Shown piece after piece: positions 1 to 11,011 of a DNA stretch of 26,411 nt. The notes beneath the pieces are model-generated. The model searched no databases. It was not told where the DNA came from and saw nothing but the letters and a program-made list of their open reading frames with translations. Position 1 is the first letter of the stretch, and each line of letters opens with the position of its first letter. The position numbers were made by a program, and so were the translations under genes. The stretch lies in contig NW_003119882.1 of NCBI RefSeq assembly GCF_000003605.2, positions 1-26,411 of the forward strand, read 5' to 3'. Source of the stretch: Saccoglossus kowalevskii. Lineage: Eukaryota; Hemichordata; Enteropneusta; Harrimaniidae.

Positions 1-140
1 TCATCACAAAATTAACGTCCAAAATATGGCGCGGTATCGATGCCAAAATTAACGTCCATAATATGGAGCGGTATCCATTCCAAAATTAACGTCCATAATA
101 TGGCACGGATCCATGCCAAAATTACCGTCCATAATATGGT

Positions 141-985
141 GCGGATCCATGCCAAAATTAACGTCCATAATATGGTGCGGTGTCCATGCCAAAATTAACG
201 TCCGTAATATGGCGCGGATCCATGCCAAAATTAACATCCATAATATGGTGCGGTGATCATGCCAAAATTAACGTCCATAATATGATGCGGTATCCATGCC
301 AAAATTAACGTCCATAATATGGCGTGGTATCCATGCCAAAATTAACGTCCATAATATGGCACGGTATCCATGCCAAAATTAACGTCCATAATATGGCGCG
401 GTATCCATGCCAAAATTAACGTCCAAAATATGGCGCGGATCCATGCCAAAATTAACGTCCATAATATGGTGCGGTATCCATGCCAAAATTAACGTCCATA
501 ATATGGAGCGGTATCCATTCCAAAATTAACGTCCATAATATGGCACGGATCCATGCCAAAATTACCGTCCATAATGTGGTGCGGATCCATGCCAAAATTA
601 ACATCCATAATATGGTGCAGTGTCCATGCCAAAATTAACGTCCATAATATGGCGCGGTATCCATGCCAAAATTAACGTCCATAATATGGCGCGGTATCCA
701 TGCCAAAATTACCGTTCATAATATGGCGCGGTATCCATGCCAAAATTAACGTCCATAATATGGCGCGGTATCCATGCCAAAATTAATGTCCATAATATGG
801 CGCGGATCAATGCCAAAATTAACGTCCATAATATGGCACGGATCCATGCCAAAATTAACGTCCATAATATGGCACGGATCAATGCCAAAATTAACGTCCA
901 TAATATGATGTGCTATCCATGCCAAAATTAACGTCCATAATATGGTGCGGTATCCATGCCAAAATTAACGTCCATAATATGGCGC
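141..985. repeat. 880-bp tandem duplication, copy 1
   Basis: This stretch aligns with 1021-1865 at a constant offset of 880 bp (24 monomers). Shared private markers include TCCGTAATATGG (201 and 1081), GGTGATCATGCC, GATGCGG, CCATTCC (515 and 1395), ATAATGTGG, the ACCGTT monomer (711 and 1591) and GATGTGCTATCC. A weaker 440-bp period inside it links the CCATTCC monomers at 75 and 515 for about 160 bp, so an older 12-monomer duplication preceded the 24-monomer one. Confidence 0.85.
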
Positions 986-1020
986 GGTATCCATGCCAAA
1001 ATTAACGTCCAAAATATGGC

Positions 1021-1865
1021 ACGGATCCATGCCAAAATTAACGTCCATAATATGGTGCGGTGTCCATGCCAAAATTAACGTCCGTAATATGGCGCGGATC
1101 CATGCCAAAATTAACATCCATAATATGGTGCGGTGATCATGCCAAAATTAATGTCCATAATATGATGCGGTATCCATGCCAAAATTAACGTCCATAATAT
1201 GGCGTGGTATCCATGCCAAAATTAACGTCCATAATATGGCACGGTATCCATGCCAAAATTAACGTCCATAATACGGAGCGGTATCCATGCCAAAATTAAC
1301 GTCCAAAATATGGCACGGATCCATGCCAAAATTAACGTCCATAATATGGTGCGGTATCCATGCCAAAATTAACGTCCATAATATGGAGCGGTATCCATTC
1401 CAAAATTAACGTCCATAATATGGCATGGATCCATGCCAAAATTACCGTCCATAATGTGGTGCGGATCCATGCCAAAATTAACGTCCATAATATGGTGCAG
1501 TGTCCATGCCAAAATTAACGTCCATAATATGGCGCGGTATCCATGCCAAAATTAACGTCCATAATATGGCGCGGTATCCATGCCAAAATTACCGTTTATA
1601 ATATGGCGCGGTATCCATGCCAAAATTAACGTCCTTAATATGGCGCGGTATCCATGCCAAAATCAACGTCCATAATATGGCGCGGATCAATGCCAAAATT
1701 AACGTCCATAATATGGCGCGGATCCATGCCAAAATTAACGTCCATAATATGGCACGGATCCATGCCAAAATTAACGTCCATAATATGATGTGCTATCCAT
1801 GCCAAAATTAACGTCCATAATATGCCGTGGTATCCATGCCAAAATTAACGTCCATAATATGGCGC
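1021..1865. repeat. 880-bp tandem duplication, copy 2
   Basis: Second copy of 141-985. It differs by a handful of point changes, for example GGCATGG in place of GGCACGG at 1422, CCTTAAT at 1633, and ACCGTTTAT in place of ACCGTTCAT at 1591. Alignment ends near 1866, where a 36-bp joint replaces a 37-bp joint. The segment 1009-1490 has a further, more distant relative at 10530-11011. Confidence 0.85.
1421..1438. other. Perfect 18-bp palindrome at a monomer joint
   Basis: Reads TGGCATGGATCCATGCCA. It forms where a 36-bp joint is preceded by GGCATGG, that is GGCGCGG with both CpG sites changed. In the unmodified 36-mer the same 18 bp is an imperfect palindrome with two mismatched pairs. Confidence 0.9.
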
Positions 1866-2184
1866 GGATCCATGCCAAAATTAACGTCCATAATATGGTA
1901 CGGTATCCATGCCAAAATTAACGTCCATAATATGGCGTGGTATCCATGCCAAAATTAACGTCCATAATATGGCGTGGTATCCATGCCAAAATTAACGTCC
2001 ATAATATGGCGCGGTATCCATGCCAAAATTAACGTCCATAATATGGCGCTGATCCATGCCAATATTAACGTCCATAATATGGCGCGGTATCCATGCCAAA
2101 ATTAACGTCCATAATATGGCACGAACCCATGCCAAAATTAACGTCCATAATATGGCGCGGTATCTATGCCAAAATTAACGTCCA
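1866..2184. repeat. Plain satellite monomers between blocks
   Basis: About nine monomers, mostly of the 37-bp form with GGCGTGG, GGCGCGG and GGTACGG variants, one with CAATATT in place of CAAAATT (near 2060) and one ending in GGCACGAACCC. The GGCGCTGATCC plus CAATATT pair recurs at about 13346, 17930, 22340 and 25490, so even this stretch is drawn from the common pool of variants. No gene or other element is visible. Confidence 0.8.
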
Positions 2185-2885
2185 TAATATGGCGCGGTAT
2201 CTATGCCAAAATTAACGTCCATAATATGGCGTGGTATCCATGCCAAAATTAACGTCCATAATATGGCACGGATCCATGCCAAAATAAACGTCCATAATAT
2301 GGCGTGGTTTACATGCCAAAATTAACGTCCATAATATGGCGCGGATCTGTGCCAAAATTAACGTCCATAATATGGCTCGGATCCATGCCAAAATTAATGT
2401 CCATAATATGGCGCGGATCCATGCCAAAATTAACGTACATAATATGATGCGGTATCCATGCCAAAATTAACGTCCAAAATATGGCGCGGTATCCATGCCA
2501 AAATTAACGTCCATAATATGGAGCGGTATCCATTCCAAAATTAACGTCCATAATATGGCACGGATCCAAGCCAAAATTACCGTCCATAATATGGTGCGGA
2601 TCCATGCCAAAATTAACATCCATAATATGGTGCGGTGTCCATGCCAAAATTAACGTCCATAATATGGCGCGGTATCCATGCCAAAATTACCGTCCATAAT
2701 ATGGCGCGGTATCCATGCCAAAATTACCGTCCATAATATGGCGCGGTATCCATGCCAAAATTAACGTCCATAATATGGCGCGGATCCATGCCAAAATTAA
2801 CGTTCATAATATGGCGCGGATCCATGCCAAAATTAACGTCCATAATATGGTGCGAATCCATGCCAAAATTAACGTCCATAATATG
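2185..2885. repeat. Block P, copy 1
   Basis: Matches 21010-21747 at an offset of 18,825 bp, rising to 18,862 bp after the distal copy gains one 37-bp monomer. Shared rare markers are the CAAAATAAACG monomer, GGTTTACATGCC (2306 and 21131), GGATCTGTGCC, GGCTCGG, AACGTACAT, GATGCGG, and CCATTCC (2530 and 21355). Both copies carry a mutated joint just after it (GGATCCAAGCC here, GGATCCAGGCC there), which supports direct common origin. A third, shorter relative is at about 11190-11480 (offset 8,905 from this copy). Confidence 0.85.
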
Positions 2886-3159
2886 ATGTGCTATCCATGC
2901 CAAAATTAACGTCCATAATATGGCGTGGTATCCATGCCAAAATTAACGTCCATATTATGGTGCGGTGTCCATGCCAAAATTAACGTCCATAATATGGCGT
3001 GGTATCCATGCCAAAATTAACGTCCATAATATGGTGCGAATCCATGCCAAAATTAACGTCCATAATAAGATGTGCTATCCATGCCAAAATTAACGTCCAT
3101 AATATGGCGTGGTATCCATGCCAAAATTAACGTCCATAACATGGTGCAGTATTAATGCC
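2849..3159. repeat. 184-bp (5-monomer) local tandem repeat
   Basis: The GGTGCGAATCC monomer followed by the GATGTGCTATCC monomer occurs at 2849 and again at 3033, 184 bp later (five monomers). The second copy has AATAAGATGTG in place of AATATGATGTG. The stretch ends at an AACATGGTGCAGTATTAATG monomer, a marker also found near 13075, 14685, 20675 and 23665. Confidence 0.8.
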
Positions 3160-3250
3160 AAAATTAACGTCCATAATATGGCGTGGTATCCATGCCAAAA
3201 TTAACGTCCATAATATGGCGTGGTATACATGCCAAAATTAACGTCCATAA

Positions 3251-3258
3251 TACATGTA
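3251..3258. other. CATGTA insertion, site A (12 copies)
   Basis: In the normal monomer this point reads CATAATATGG; here it reads CATAATACATGTATGG, a 6-bp addition that turns one TA into TACATGTA. The same insertion starts at 3251, 6673, 8107, 11012, 13297, 13560, 13970, 14784, 18140, 22554, 22964 and 23778. Most copies are in corresponding places of duplicated blocks, so they descend from one or a few events. It makes a 10-bp palindrome, ATACATGTAT. Confidence 0.88.
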
Positions 3259-4159
3259 TGGCGCGGTATCCATGCCAAAATTAACATCCATAATATGGCG
3301 TGGTATCCACGCCAAAATTAACGTAGATAATATGGCGTGGTTTACATGCCAAAATTAACGTCCATAATATGGCGCGGATCTGTGCCAAAATTAACGTCCA
3401 TAATATGGCTCGGATCCATGCCAAAATTAATGTCCATAATATGGCGCGGATCCATGCCAAAATTAACGTACATAATATGATGCGGTATCCATGCCAAAAT
3501 TAACGTCCAAAATATGGCGCGGATCCATGCCAAAATTAACATCCATAATATGGTGCGGCATCCATGCCAAAATTAACGTCCATAATATGGCGCGGTATCC
3601 ATGCCAAAATTAACGTCCATAATAGGGCGCGGTATCCATGCCAAAATTAACGTCCATAATATGGTGTGGTATACATGCCAAAATTTACGTCCATAATATG
3701 GCGCGGTATCCATGCCAAAATTAACGTCCATAATATGGCGCGGATCCATGCCAAAATTAACGTCCATAATATGGTGCGAATCCATGCCAAAATTAACGTC
3801 CATAATATGGCGTGGTATCCATGCCAAAATTAACATCCATAATATGGTGCGGTATCCATGCCAAAATTAACGTCCATAATATGGAGCGGTATCCATTCCA
3901 AAATTAACGTCCATCATATGGCACGGATCCATGCCAAAATTACCGTCCATAATATGGTGCGGATCCATGCCAAAATTAACGTCCATAATATGGTGCGGCG
4001 TCCATGCCAAAATTAACGTCCATAATATGGCGCGGTATCCATGCCAAAATTAACGTCCATAATATGGCGCGGTATCCATGCCAAAATTACCGTCCATAAT
4101 ATGGCGCGGTATCCATGCCAAAATTACCGTCCATAATATGGCGCGGTATCCATGCCAAA

Positions 4160-4710
4160 ATTTACGTCCATAATATGGCGCGGTATCCATGCCAAAATTA
4201 ACGTCCATAATATGGCGCGGATCCATGCCAAAATTAACGTCCATAATATGGTGCGAATCCATGCCAAAATTAACGTCCATAATATGATGTGCTATCCATG
4301 CCAAAATTAACGTCCATAATATGGCGTGGTATCCATGCCAAAATTAACGTCCATAATATGGTGCGGTGTCCATGCCAAAATTAACGTCCATAATATGGCG
4401 TGGTATCCATGCCAAAATTAACGTCCATAATATGGCGCGGTATCCATGCCAAAATTAATGTCCATAATATGGCGCTGATCCATGCCAAAATTAACGTCCA
4501 TAATATAGCGCAGTATCCATGCCAAAATTAACGTTCATAATATGGCACGGACCCATGCCAAAATTAACGTCCATAATATGGTGCGATATCCATGCCAAAA
4601 TTAACATCCATAATATGGCGCGGTATCCATGCCAAAGTAAACGTCCATAATATGGCGCGGTATCCATGCCAAAATTAACGTCCATAATATGGCACGGTAT
4701 CCATGCCAAA
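4160..4710. repeat. 551-bp tandem duplication, copy 1
   Basis: Aligns with 4711-5276 at a constant offset of 551 bp (15 monomers). Markers present in both are GGTGCGAATCC, GATGTGC (4286 and 4837), GGCGCTGATCC, the ATAGCGCAGTATCC monomer, GGCACGGACCC and the CAAAATAAACG or CAAAGTAAACG monomer. It overlaps the end of block X copy 1; because block X copy 3 lacks the second unit, the duplication arose after that block was copied. Confidence 0.82.
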
Positions 4711-5276
4711 ATTAACGTCCATAATATGGCGCGGTATCCATGCCAAAATTAACGTCCATAATATGGCGCGGATCCATGCCAAAATTAACGTTCATAATAT
4801 GGTGCGAATCCATGCCAAAATTAACGTCCATAATATGATGTGCTATTCATGCCAAAATTAACGTCCATAATATGGCGTGGTATCCATGCCAAAATTAACG
4901 TCCATAATATGGTGCGGTGTCCATGCCAAAATTAACGTCCATAATATGGCGTGGTATCCATGCCAAAATTAACGTCCATAATATGGCGCGGTATCCATGC
5001 CAAAATTAACGTCCATAATATGGCGCTGATCCATGCCAAAATTAACGTCCATAATATAGCGCAGTATCCATGCCAAAATTAACGTCCATAATATGGCACG
5101 GACCCATGCCAAAATTAACGTCCATAATATGGTGCGGTATCCATGCCAAAATTAACATCCATAATATGGCGCGGTATCCATGCCAAAATAAACGTCCATA
5201 ATATGGCGCGGTATCCATGCCAAAATTAACGTCCATAATATGGCGCGGTATCCATGCCAAAATTAACGTCCATAAT
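4711..5276. repeat. 551-bp tandem duplication, copy 2
   Basis: Second unit of the 15-monomer duplication. It differs from the first by a few point changes, for example GCTATTCATGCC in place of GCTATCCATGCC near 4845. The part carrying ATAGCGCAG and the CAAAATAAACG monomer is also related to 9640-9896, which lacks one 37-bp monomer. Confidence 0.82.
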
Positions 5277-5790
5277 ATGGCGTGGTATCCATGCCAAAAT
5301 TAACGTCCATAATATGGCGTGGTATACATGCCAAAATTAACGTCCATAATATGGCGTGGTATCCATGCCAAAATTAACATCCATAATATGGCACGTTATC
5401 CATGCCAAAATTAACATCCATAATATGGTGCGGTATCCATGCCAAAATTAACGTCCATAATATGGTGCGGTGTCCATGCTAAAATTGACGTCCATAATAT
5501 GGCGCGGTATCCATGCCAAAATTAACGTCCATAATATGGCACGGTATCCATGCCAAAAATTAAACGTCCATAATATGGCGCGGTATCCATGCCAAAATTA
5601 ACGTCCATAATATGGTGCAGTATTAATGCCAAAATTAACGTCCATAAATATGGCGCGGTATCATGCCAAATTTAACGTCCATAATATGGCGTGGTATCCA
5701 TGCCAAATTAACATCCAAAATATGGCGCGGATCCATGCCAAAATTAACGTCCATAATATGGTGCGGTATCCATGCCAAAATTAACGTTCA
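5277..5790. repeat. Module Z copy and indel-rich junction
   Basis: Holds one copy of module Z (about 5395-5660): GGCACGTTATCC, GGTGCGG, GGTGTCC, GCTAAAATTGACG (5477), then a GGTGCAGTATTAATG monomer. Between 5551 and 5712 there are five single-base indels in about 160 bp (extra A in CCAAAAATTAAACG, extra A in CATAAATATGG, missing C in GGTATCATGCC, missing A in GCCAAATTTAACG and again in GCCAAATTAACAT). Such indels are nearly absent elsewhere. No gene is visible. Confidence 0.8.
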
Positions 5791-6250
5791 TAATATGGAG
5801 CGGTATCCATTCCAAAATTAACGTCCATAATATGGCACGGATCCATGCCAAAATTACCGTCCATAATGTGGTGCGGATCCATGCCAAAATTAACGTCCAT
5901 AATATGGTGCAGTGTCCATGCCGAAATTAACGTCCATAATATGGCACGGTATCCATGCCAAAATTAACGTCCATAATATGGCGCGGTATCCATGCCAAAA
6001 TTAACGTCCATAATATGGCGTGGTATCCATGCCAAAATTACCGTTCATAATATGGCGCGGTATCCATGCCAAAATTAACGTCCATAATATGGCGCGGTAT
6101 CCATGCCAAAATTAACGTCCATAATATGGCACGGATCAATGCCAAAATTAACGTCCATAATATGGCGCGGATCCATGCCAAAATTAACGTCCATAATATG
6201 GCGCGGATCCATGCCAAAATTAACGTCCATAGTATGATGTGCTATCCATG
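5790..6250. repeat. Module Y copy with one extra monomer
   Basis: Ordered markers of module Y are GGAGCGG plus CCATTCC (5807), GGCACGG, ACCGTCC with ATAATGTGG, GGTGCAGTGTCC, then ACCGTTCAT (6040), GGATCAATGCC and GATGTGC (6236). The distance from CCATTCC to ACCGTT is 233 bp here and 196 bp in the six other copies I measured, so this copy carries one additional 37-bp monomer. Confidence 0.82.
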
Positions 6251-6801
6251 CCAAAATTAACGTCCATAATATGGCACGGATCCATGCCAAAATTACCGTC
6301 CATAATGTGGTGCGGATCCATGCCAAAATTAACGTCCATAATATGGTGCAGTGTCCATGCCAAAATTAACGTCCATAATATGGCGCGGTATCCATGCCAA
6401 AATTAACGTCCATAATATGGCGCGGATCCATGCCAAAATTAACGTCCATAATATGGTGCGAATCCATGCCAAAATTAACGTCCATATTATGATGTGCTAT
6501 CCATGCCAAAATTAACGTCCATAATATGGCGTGGTATCCATGCCAAAATTAACGTCCATAATATGGTGCGGTGTCCATGCCAAAATTCACGTCCATAATA
6601 TGGCATGGTATCCATGCCAAAATTAACGTCCATAATATGGCATGGTATACATGCCAAAATTAACGTCCATAATACATGTATGGCGCGGTATCCATGCCAA
6701 AATTAACATCCATAATATGGCGTGGTATCCACGCCAAAATTAACGTAGATAATATGGCGTGGTTTACATGCCAAAATTAACGTCCATAATATGGCGCGGA
6801 T
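6205..6801. repeat. 600-bp block, copy 1
   Basis: Aligns with 7639-8235 at an offset of 1,434 bp (39 monomers). Shared markers are GATGTGC (6236 and 7670), ATAATGTGG, the CATATTATGATGTG monomer, two GGCATGG monomers, TACATGTA (6673 and 8107), the CCACGCC joint, GTAGATAAT and GGTTTACATGCC (6761 and 8195). Its right part overlaps the start of a block X relative. Confidence 0.84.
6601..6619. other. 8-bp stem, 3-nt loop inverted repeat
   Basis: TGGCATGG, TAT, CCATGCCA: the 37-bp counterpart of the palindromes, in a doubly CpG-changed monomer. A second copy is at 8035-8053 in the partner block. The consensus 37-mer has the same arms with one A-C mismatch and one pair that would be G-U in RNA. Confidence 0.8.
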
Positions 6802-6963
6802 CTGTGCCAAAATTAACGTCCATAATATGGCTCGGATCCATGCCAAAATTAATGTCCATAATATGGCGCGGATCCATGCCAAAATTAACGTACATAATAT
6901 GATGCGGTATCCATGCCAAAATTAACGTCCAAAATATGGCGCGGATCCATGCCAAAATTAACA
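6802..6963. repeat. Block X core, partial copy
   Basis: Continues the block X marker order from GGATCTGTGCC through GGCTCGG, AATGTCC, AACGTACAT, GATGCGG and CCAAAAT to AACATCC. The minus-strand translation across 6764-6964 is identical in four places (also 3342-3542, 18231-18431, 23869-24069), which reflects sequence identity of the block and not coding. Confidence 0.82.
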
Positions 6964-7638
6964 TCCATAATATGGTGCGGTATCCATGCCAAAATTAACG
7001 TCCATAATATGGAGCGGTATCCATTCCAAAATTAACGTCCATAATATGGCACGGATCCATGCCAAAATTACCGTCCATAATATGGTGCGGATCTATGCCA
7101 AAATTAACGTCCATAATATGGTGCGGCATCCATGCCAAAATTAACGTCCATAATATGGCGCGATATCCATGCCAAAATTAACGTCCATAATATGGCGCGG
7201 TATCCATGCCAAAATTAACGTCCATAATATGGCGCGGTATCCATGCCAAAATTACCGTCCATAATATGGCGCGGTATCCATGCCAAAATTTACGTCCATA
7301 ATATGGCGCGGTATCCATGCCAAAATTAACGTCCATAATATGGCGCGGATCCATGCCAAAATTAACGTCCATAATATGGTGCGAATCCATGCCAAAATTA
7401 ACGTCCATAATATGGCGTGGTATCCATACCAAAATTAACATCCATAATATGGTGCGGTATCCATGCCAAAATTAACGTCCATAATATGGAGCGGTATCCA
7501 TTCCAAAATTAACGTCCATAATATGGCACGGATCCATGCCAAAATTACCGTCCATAATATGGTGCGGATCCATGCCAAAATTAACGTCCATAATATGGTG
7601 CGGCGTCCATGCCAAAATTAACGTCCATAATATGGCGC
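6904..7638. repeat. 735-bp block, copy 1
   Basis: Aligns with 8523-9257 at an offset of 1,619 bp (44 monomers). Both copies carry two CCATTCC monomers 477 bp apart (7021 and 7498; 8640 and 9117), a GGATCTATGCC joint, GGTGCGGCATCC, a CAAAATTTACG monomer, GGTGCGAATCC and a joint with CCATACC. The block is a rearranged form of block X. Confidence 0.84.
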
Positions 7639-8235
7639 GGATCCATGCCAAAATTAACGTCCATAATATGATGTGCTATCCATGCCAAAATTAACGTCCA
7701 TAATATGGCACGGATCCATGCCAAAATTACCGTCCATAATGTGGTGCGGATCCATGCCAAAATTAACGTCCATAATATGGTGCAGTGTCCATGCCAAAAT
7801 TAACGTCCATAATATGGCGCGGTATCCATGCCAAAATTAACGTCCATAATATGGCGCGGATCCATGCCAAAATTAACGTCCATAATATGGTGCGAATCCA
7901 TGCCAAAATTAACGTCCATATTATGATGTGCTATCCATGCCAAAATTAACGTCCATAATATGGCGTGGTATCCATGCCAAAATTAACGTCCATAATATGG
8001 TGCGGTGTCCATGCCAAAATTAACGTCCATAATATGGCATGGTATCCATGCCAAAATTAACGTCCATAATATGGCATGGTATACATGCCAAAATTAACGT
8101 CCATAATACATGTATGGCGCGGTATCCATGCCAAAATTAACATCCATAATATGGCGTGGTATCCACGCCAAAATTAACGTAGATAATATGGCGTGGTTTA
8201 CATGCCAAAATTAACGTCCATAATATGGCGCGGAT
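7639..8235. repeat. 600-bp block, copy 2
   Basis: Second copy of 6205-6801. At 8235 it breaks away: the four monomers following GGTTTACATGCC in other block X copies (GGATCTGTGCC to GATGCGG) are absent, and the sequence joins directly to the AACATCC monomer. The CCATTCC spacing confirms a net loss of 145 bp (four monomers) relative to copy 1. Confidence 0.84.
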
Positions 8236-8820
8236 CCATGCCAAAATTAACATCCATAATATGGTGCGGTATCCATGCCAAAATTAACGTCCATAATATG
8301 GAGCGGTATCCATTCCAAAATTAACGTCCATAATATGGCACGGATCCATGCCAAAATTACCGTCCATAATATGGTGCGGATCTATGCCAAAATTAACGTC
8401 CATAATATGGTGCGGCATCCATGCCAAAATTAACGTCCATAATATGGCGCGGTATCCATGCCAAAATTAACGTCCATAATATGGCGTGGTATCCACGCCA
8501 AAATTAACGTAGATAATATGGCGTGGTATCCATGCCAAAATTAACGTCCAAAATATGGCGCGGATCCATGCCAAAATTAACATCCATAATATGGTGCGGT
8601 ATCCATGCCAAAATTAACGTCCATAATATGGAGCGGTATCCATTCCAAAATTAACGTCCATAATATGGCACGAATCCATGCCAAAATTACCGTCCATAAT
8701 ATGGTGCGGATCTATGCCAAAATTAACGTCCATAATATGGTGCGGCATCCATGCCAAAATTAACGTCCATAATATGGCGCGGTATCCATGCCAAAATTAA
8801 CGTCCATAATATGGCGCGGT
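8218..8820. repeat. 330-bp (9-monomer) tandem duplication
   Basis: The segment 8218-8490 is repeated at 8548-8820, an offset of 330 bp (CCATTCC at 8310 and 8640). Both carry AACATCC, GGAGCGG, CCATTCC, ACCGTCC, GGATCTATGCC and GGTGCGGCATCC in order. Between the two aligned parts sits a CCACGCC joint with GTAGATAAT near 8500, a fragment of block X. Confidence 0.8.
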
Positions 8821-9257
8821 ATCCATGCCAAAATTAACGTCCAAAATATGGCGCGGTATCCATGCCAAAATTACCGTCCATAATATGGCGCGGTATCCAT
8901 GCCAAAATTTACGTCCATAATATGGCGCGGTATCCATGCCAAAATTAACGTCCATAATATGGCGCGGATCCATGCCAAAATTAATGTCCATAATATGGTG
9001 CGAATCCATGCCAAAATTAACGTCCATAATATGGCGTGGTATCCATACCAAAATTAACATCCATAATATGGTGCGGTATCCATGCCAAAATTAACGTCCA
9101 TAATATGGAGCGGTATCCATTCCAAAATTAACGTCCATAATATGGCACGGATCCATGCCAAAATTACCGTCCATAATATGGTGCGGATCCATGCCAAAAT
9201 TAACGTCCATAATATGGTGCAGCGTCCATGCCAAAATTAACGTCCATAATATGGCGC
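8523..9257. repeat. 735-bp block, copy 2
   Basis: Second copy of 6904-7638. Differences are isolated point changes such as GGCACGAATCC at 8668 for GGCACGGATCC, AATGTCC for AACGTCC near 8984, and CCAAAATATGG near 8843. After 9117 the sequence also aligns with 3893 onward (offset 5,224), so this is a join between two source blocks. Confidence 0.83.
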
Positions 9258-10080
9258 GGTATCCATGCCAAAATTAACGTCCATAATATGGCGCGGTATC
9301 CATGCCAAAATTACCGTCCATAATATGGCGCGGTATCCATGCCAAAATTACCGTCCATAATATGGCGCGGTATCCATGCCAAAATTTACGTCCATAATAT
9401 GGCGCGGTATCCATGCCAAAATTAACGTCCATAATATGGCGCGGATCCATGCCAAAATTAACATCCATAATATGGTGCGAATCCATGCCAAAATTAACGT
9501 CCATAATATGATGCGCTATCCATGCCAAAATTAACGTCCATAATATGGCGTGGTATCCATGCCAAAATTAACGTCCATAATATGGTGCGGTGTCCATGCC
9601 AAAATTAACGTCCATAATATGGCGTGGTATCCATGCCAAAATTAACGTCCATAATATGGCGCGGTATCCATGCCAAAATTAACGTCCATAATATGGCGCT
9701 GATCCATGCCAAAATTAACGTCCATAATATAGCGCAGTATCCATGCCAAAATTAACGTCCATAATATGGCACGGACCCATGCCAAAATTAACGTCCATAA
9801 TATGGTGCGGTATCCATGCCAAAATAAACGTCCATAATATGGCGCGGTATCCATGCCAAAATTAACGTCCATAATATGGCGCGGTATCCATGCCAAAATT
9901 AACGTCCATAATATGGCGTGGTATTCATGCCAAAATTAACGTCCATAATATGGCGTGGTATACATGCCAAAATTAACGTCCATAATATGGCGTGGTATCC
10001 ATGCCAAAATTAACATCCATAATATGGCGCGTTATCCATGCCAAAATTAACGTCCATAATATGGTGCGGTATCCATGCCA
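9060..10080. repeat. 1-kb copy of the 3.8-5.4 kb region
   Basis: Aligns with 3836-4586 at offset 5,224 (CCATTCC 9117 and 3893; ATAGCGCAG 9730 and 4506). After about 9812 one 37-bp AACATCC monomer is missing relative to the 4.6-kb region, and the following GGCGTGG monomers, the GGTATACATGCC joint and the GGCGCGTTATCC monomer match 5261-5460. This copy has a single 551-bp unit, so it derives from a state before, or a resolution of, the 551-bp duplication. Confidence 0.8.
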
Positions 10081-10089
10081 AAATTACCG

Positions 10090-10525
10090 TCCATAATATG
10101 GTGCGGATCCATGCCAAAATTAATGTCCATAATATGGTGCGGCGTCCATGCCAAAATTAACGTCCATAATATGGCGCGGTATCCATGCCAAAATTAACGT
10201 CCATAATATGGCGCGGTATCCATGCCAAAATTACCGTCCATAATATGGCGCGGTATCCATGCCAAAATTACCGTCCATAATATGGCGCGGTATCCATGCC
10301 AAAATTAACGTCCATAATATGGCGCGGTATCCATGCCAAAATTAACGTCCATAATATGGCGTGGATCCATGCCAAAATTAACGTTCATAATATGGTGCGA
10401 ATCCATGCCAAAATTAACGTCCATAATATGATGTGCTATCCATGCCAAAATTAACGTCCATAATATGGCGTGGTATCCATGCCAAAATTAACGTCCATAA
10501 TATGGTGCGGTGTCCATGCCAAAAT
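10090..10525. repeat. 435-bp block shared with 14.3 and 23.3 kb
   Basis: Starts with the ACCGTCC monomer, then AATGTCC, GGTGCGGCGTCC, two ACCGTCC monomers, GGTGCGAATCC and GATGTGC, the order also seen at about 14260-14660 and 23260-23660. It ends abruptly at the indel-bearing junction near 10530. Confidence 0.75.
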
Positions 10526-10605
10526 TAACGTTCCAAAATATGCACGGATCCATGCCAAAATTAACGTCCATAATATGGTGCGGTGTCATGCCAAAGTAAC
10601 GTCCG
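10526..10605. other. Indel-marked block junction
   Basis: Within 80 bp there are four length changes: an extra T in AACGTTCCAAAAT, a missing G in ATATGCACGG, a missing C in GGTGTCATGCC and a missing base in CCAAAGTAACG. The left side matches the 14.3-kb block and the right side matches 1009-1490, so the length changes lie on the joint between two blocks. It could be a recombination scar or an assembly join. Confidence 0.65.
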
Positions 10606-11011
10606 TAATATGGTGCGGATCCATGCCAAAATTAACATCCATAATATGGTGCGGTGATCATGCCAAAATTAATGTCCATAATATGATGCGGTATCCATGC
10701 CAAAATTAACGTCCATAATATGGCGTGGTATCCATGCCAAAATTAACGTCCATAATATGGCACGGTATCCATGCCAAAATTAACGTCCATAATATGGCGC
10801 GGTATCCATGCCAAAATTAACGTCCAAAATATGGCACGGATCCATGCCAAAATTAACGTCCATAATATGGTGCGGTATCCATGCCAAAATTAACGTCCAT
10901 AATATGGAGCGGTATCCATTCCAAAATTAACGTCCATAATATGGCATGGATCCATGCCAAAATTACCGTCCATAATGTGGTGCGGATCCATGCCAAAATT
11001 AACGTCCATAA
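10530..11011. repeat. Relative of 1009-1490
   Basis: Aligns with 1009-1490 at an offset of 9,521 bp: TCCGTAATATGG (10602 and 1081), GGTGATCATGCC, GATGCGG, CCATTCC (10916 and 1395), the 18-bp palindrome (10942 and 1421) and ATAATGTGG. The match stops exactly where a TACATGTA monomer begins (11012). Confidence 0.83.
10942..10959. other. Perfect 18-bp palindrome at a monomer joint
   Basis: Same sequence as 1421-1438, in the related segment 10530-11011 at offset 9,521, so inherited with the block. Confidence 0.9.

Larger units (their letters stand above)
3160..4725. repeat. Block X, copy 1 (146-bp deletion)
   Basis: Matches 18049-19760, first at offset 14,889 and, after about 3558, at offset 15,035. 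The step of 146 bp is the loss here of exactly four monomers (the CCATTCC, GGCACGG, ACCGTCC and following monomer are skipped, joining a GGTGCGG monomer to GGCATCC). Ordered markers are TACATGTA (3251), a CCACGCC joint, GTAGATAAT, GGTTTACATGCC (3339), GGATCTGTGCC, GGCTCGG, AACGTACAT, GATGCGG and CCAAAAT. Shared private changes such as AATAGGGCGCGG (3622 and 18656) show recent common origin. Confidence 0.88.

Noticed and set aside
737-931. Small protein genes (about 45 open frames of 60-128 codons on both strands)
   Set aside because: All are translations of the same monomer in its open frames, overlap on both strands, and end at the fixed stops of the repeat; identical peptides simply follow block duplications.
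2283-2290. Poly(A) signal AATAAA in CAAAATAAACG monomers (also near 5187, 9823, 11189, 19673, 20262, 21108)
   Set aside because: Created by one T-to-A change in the A/T tract of a few monomers and inherited with blocks; no transcript context around it.
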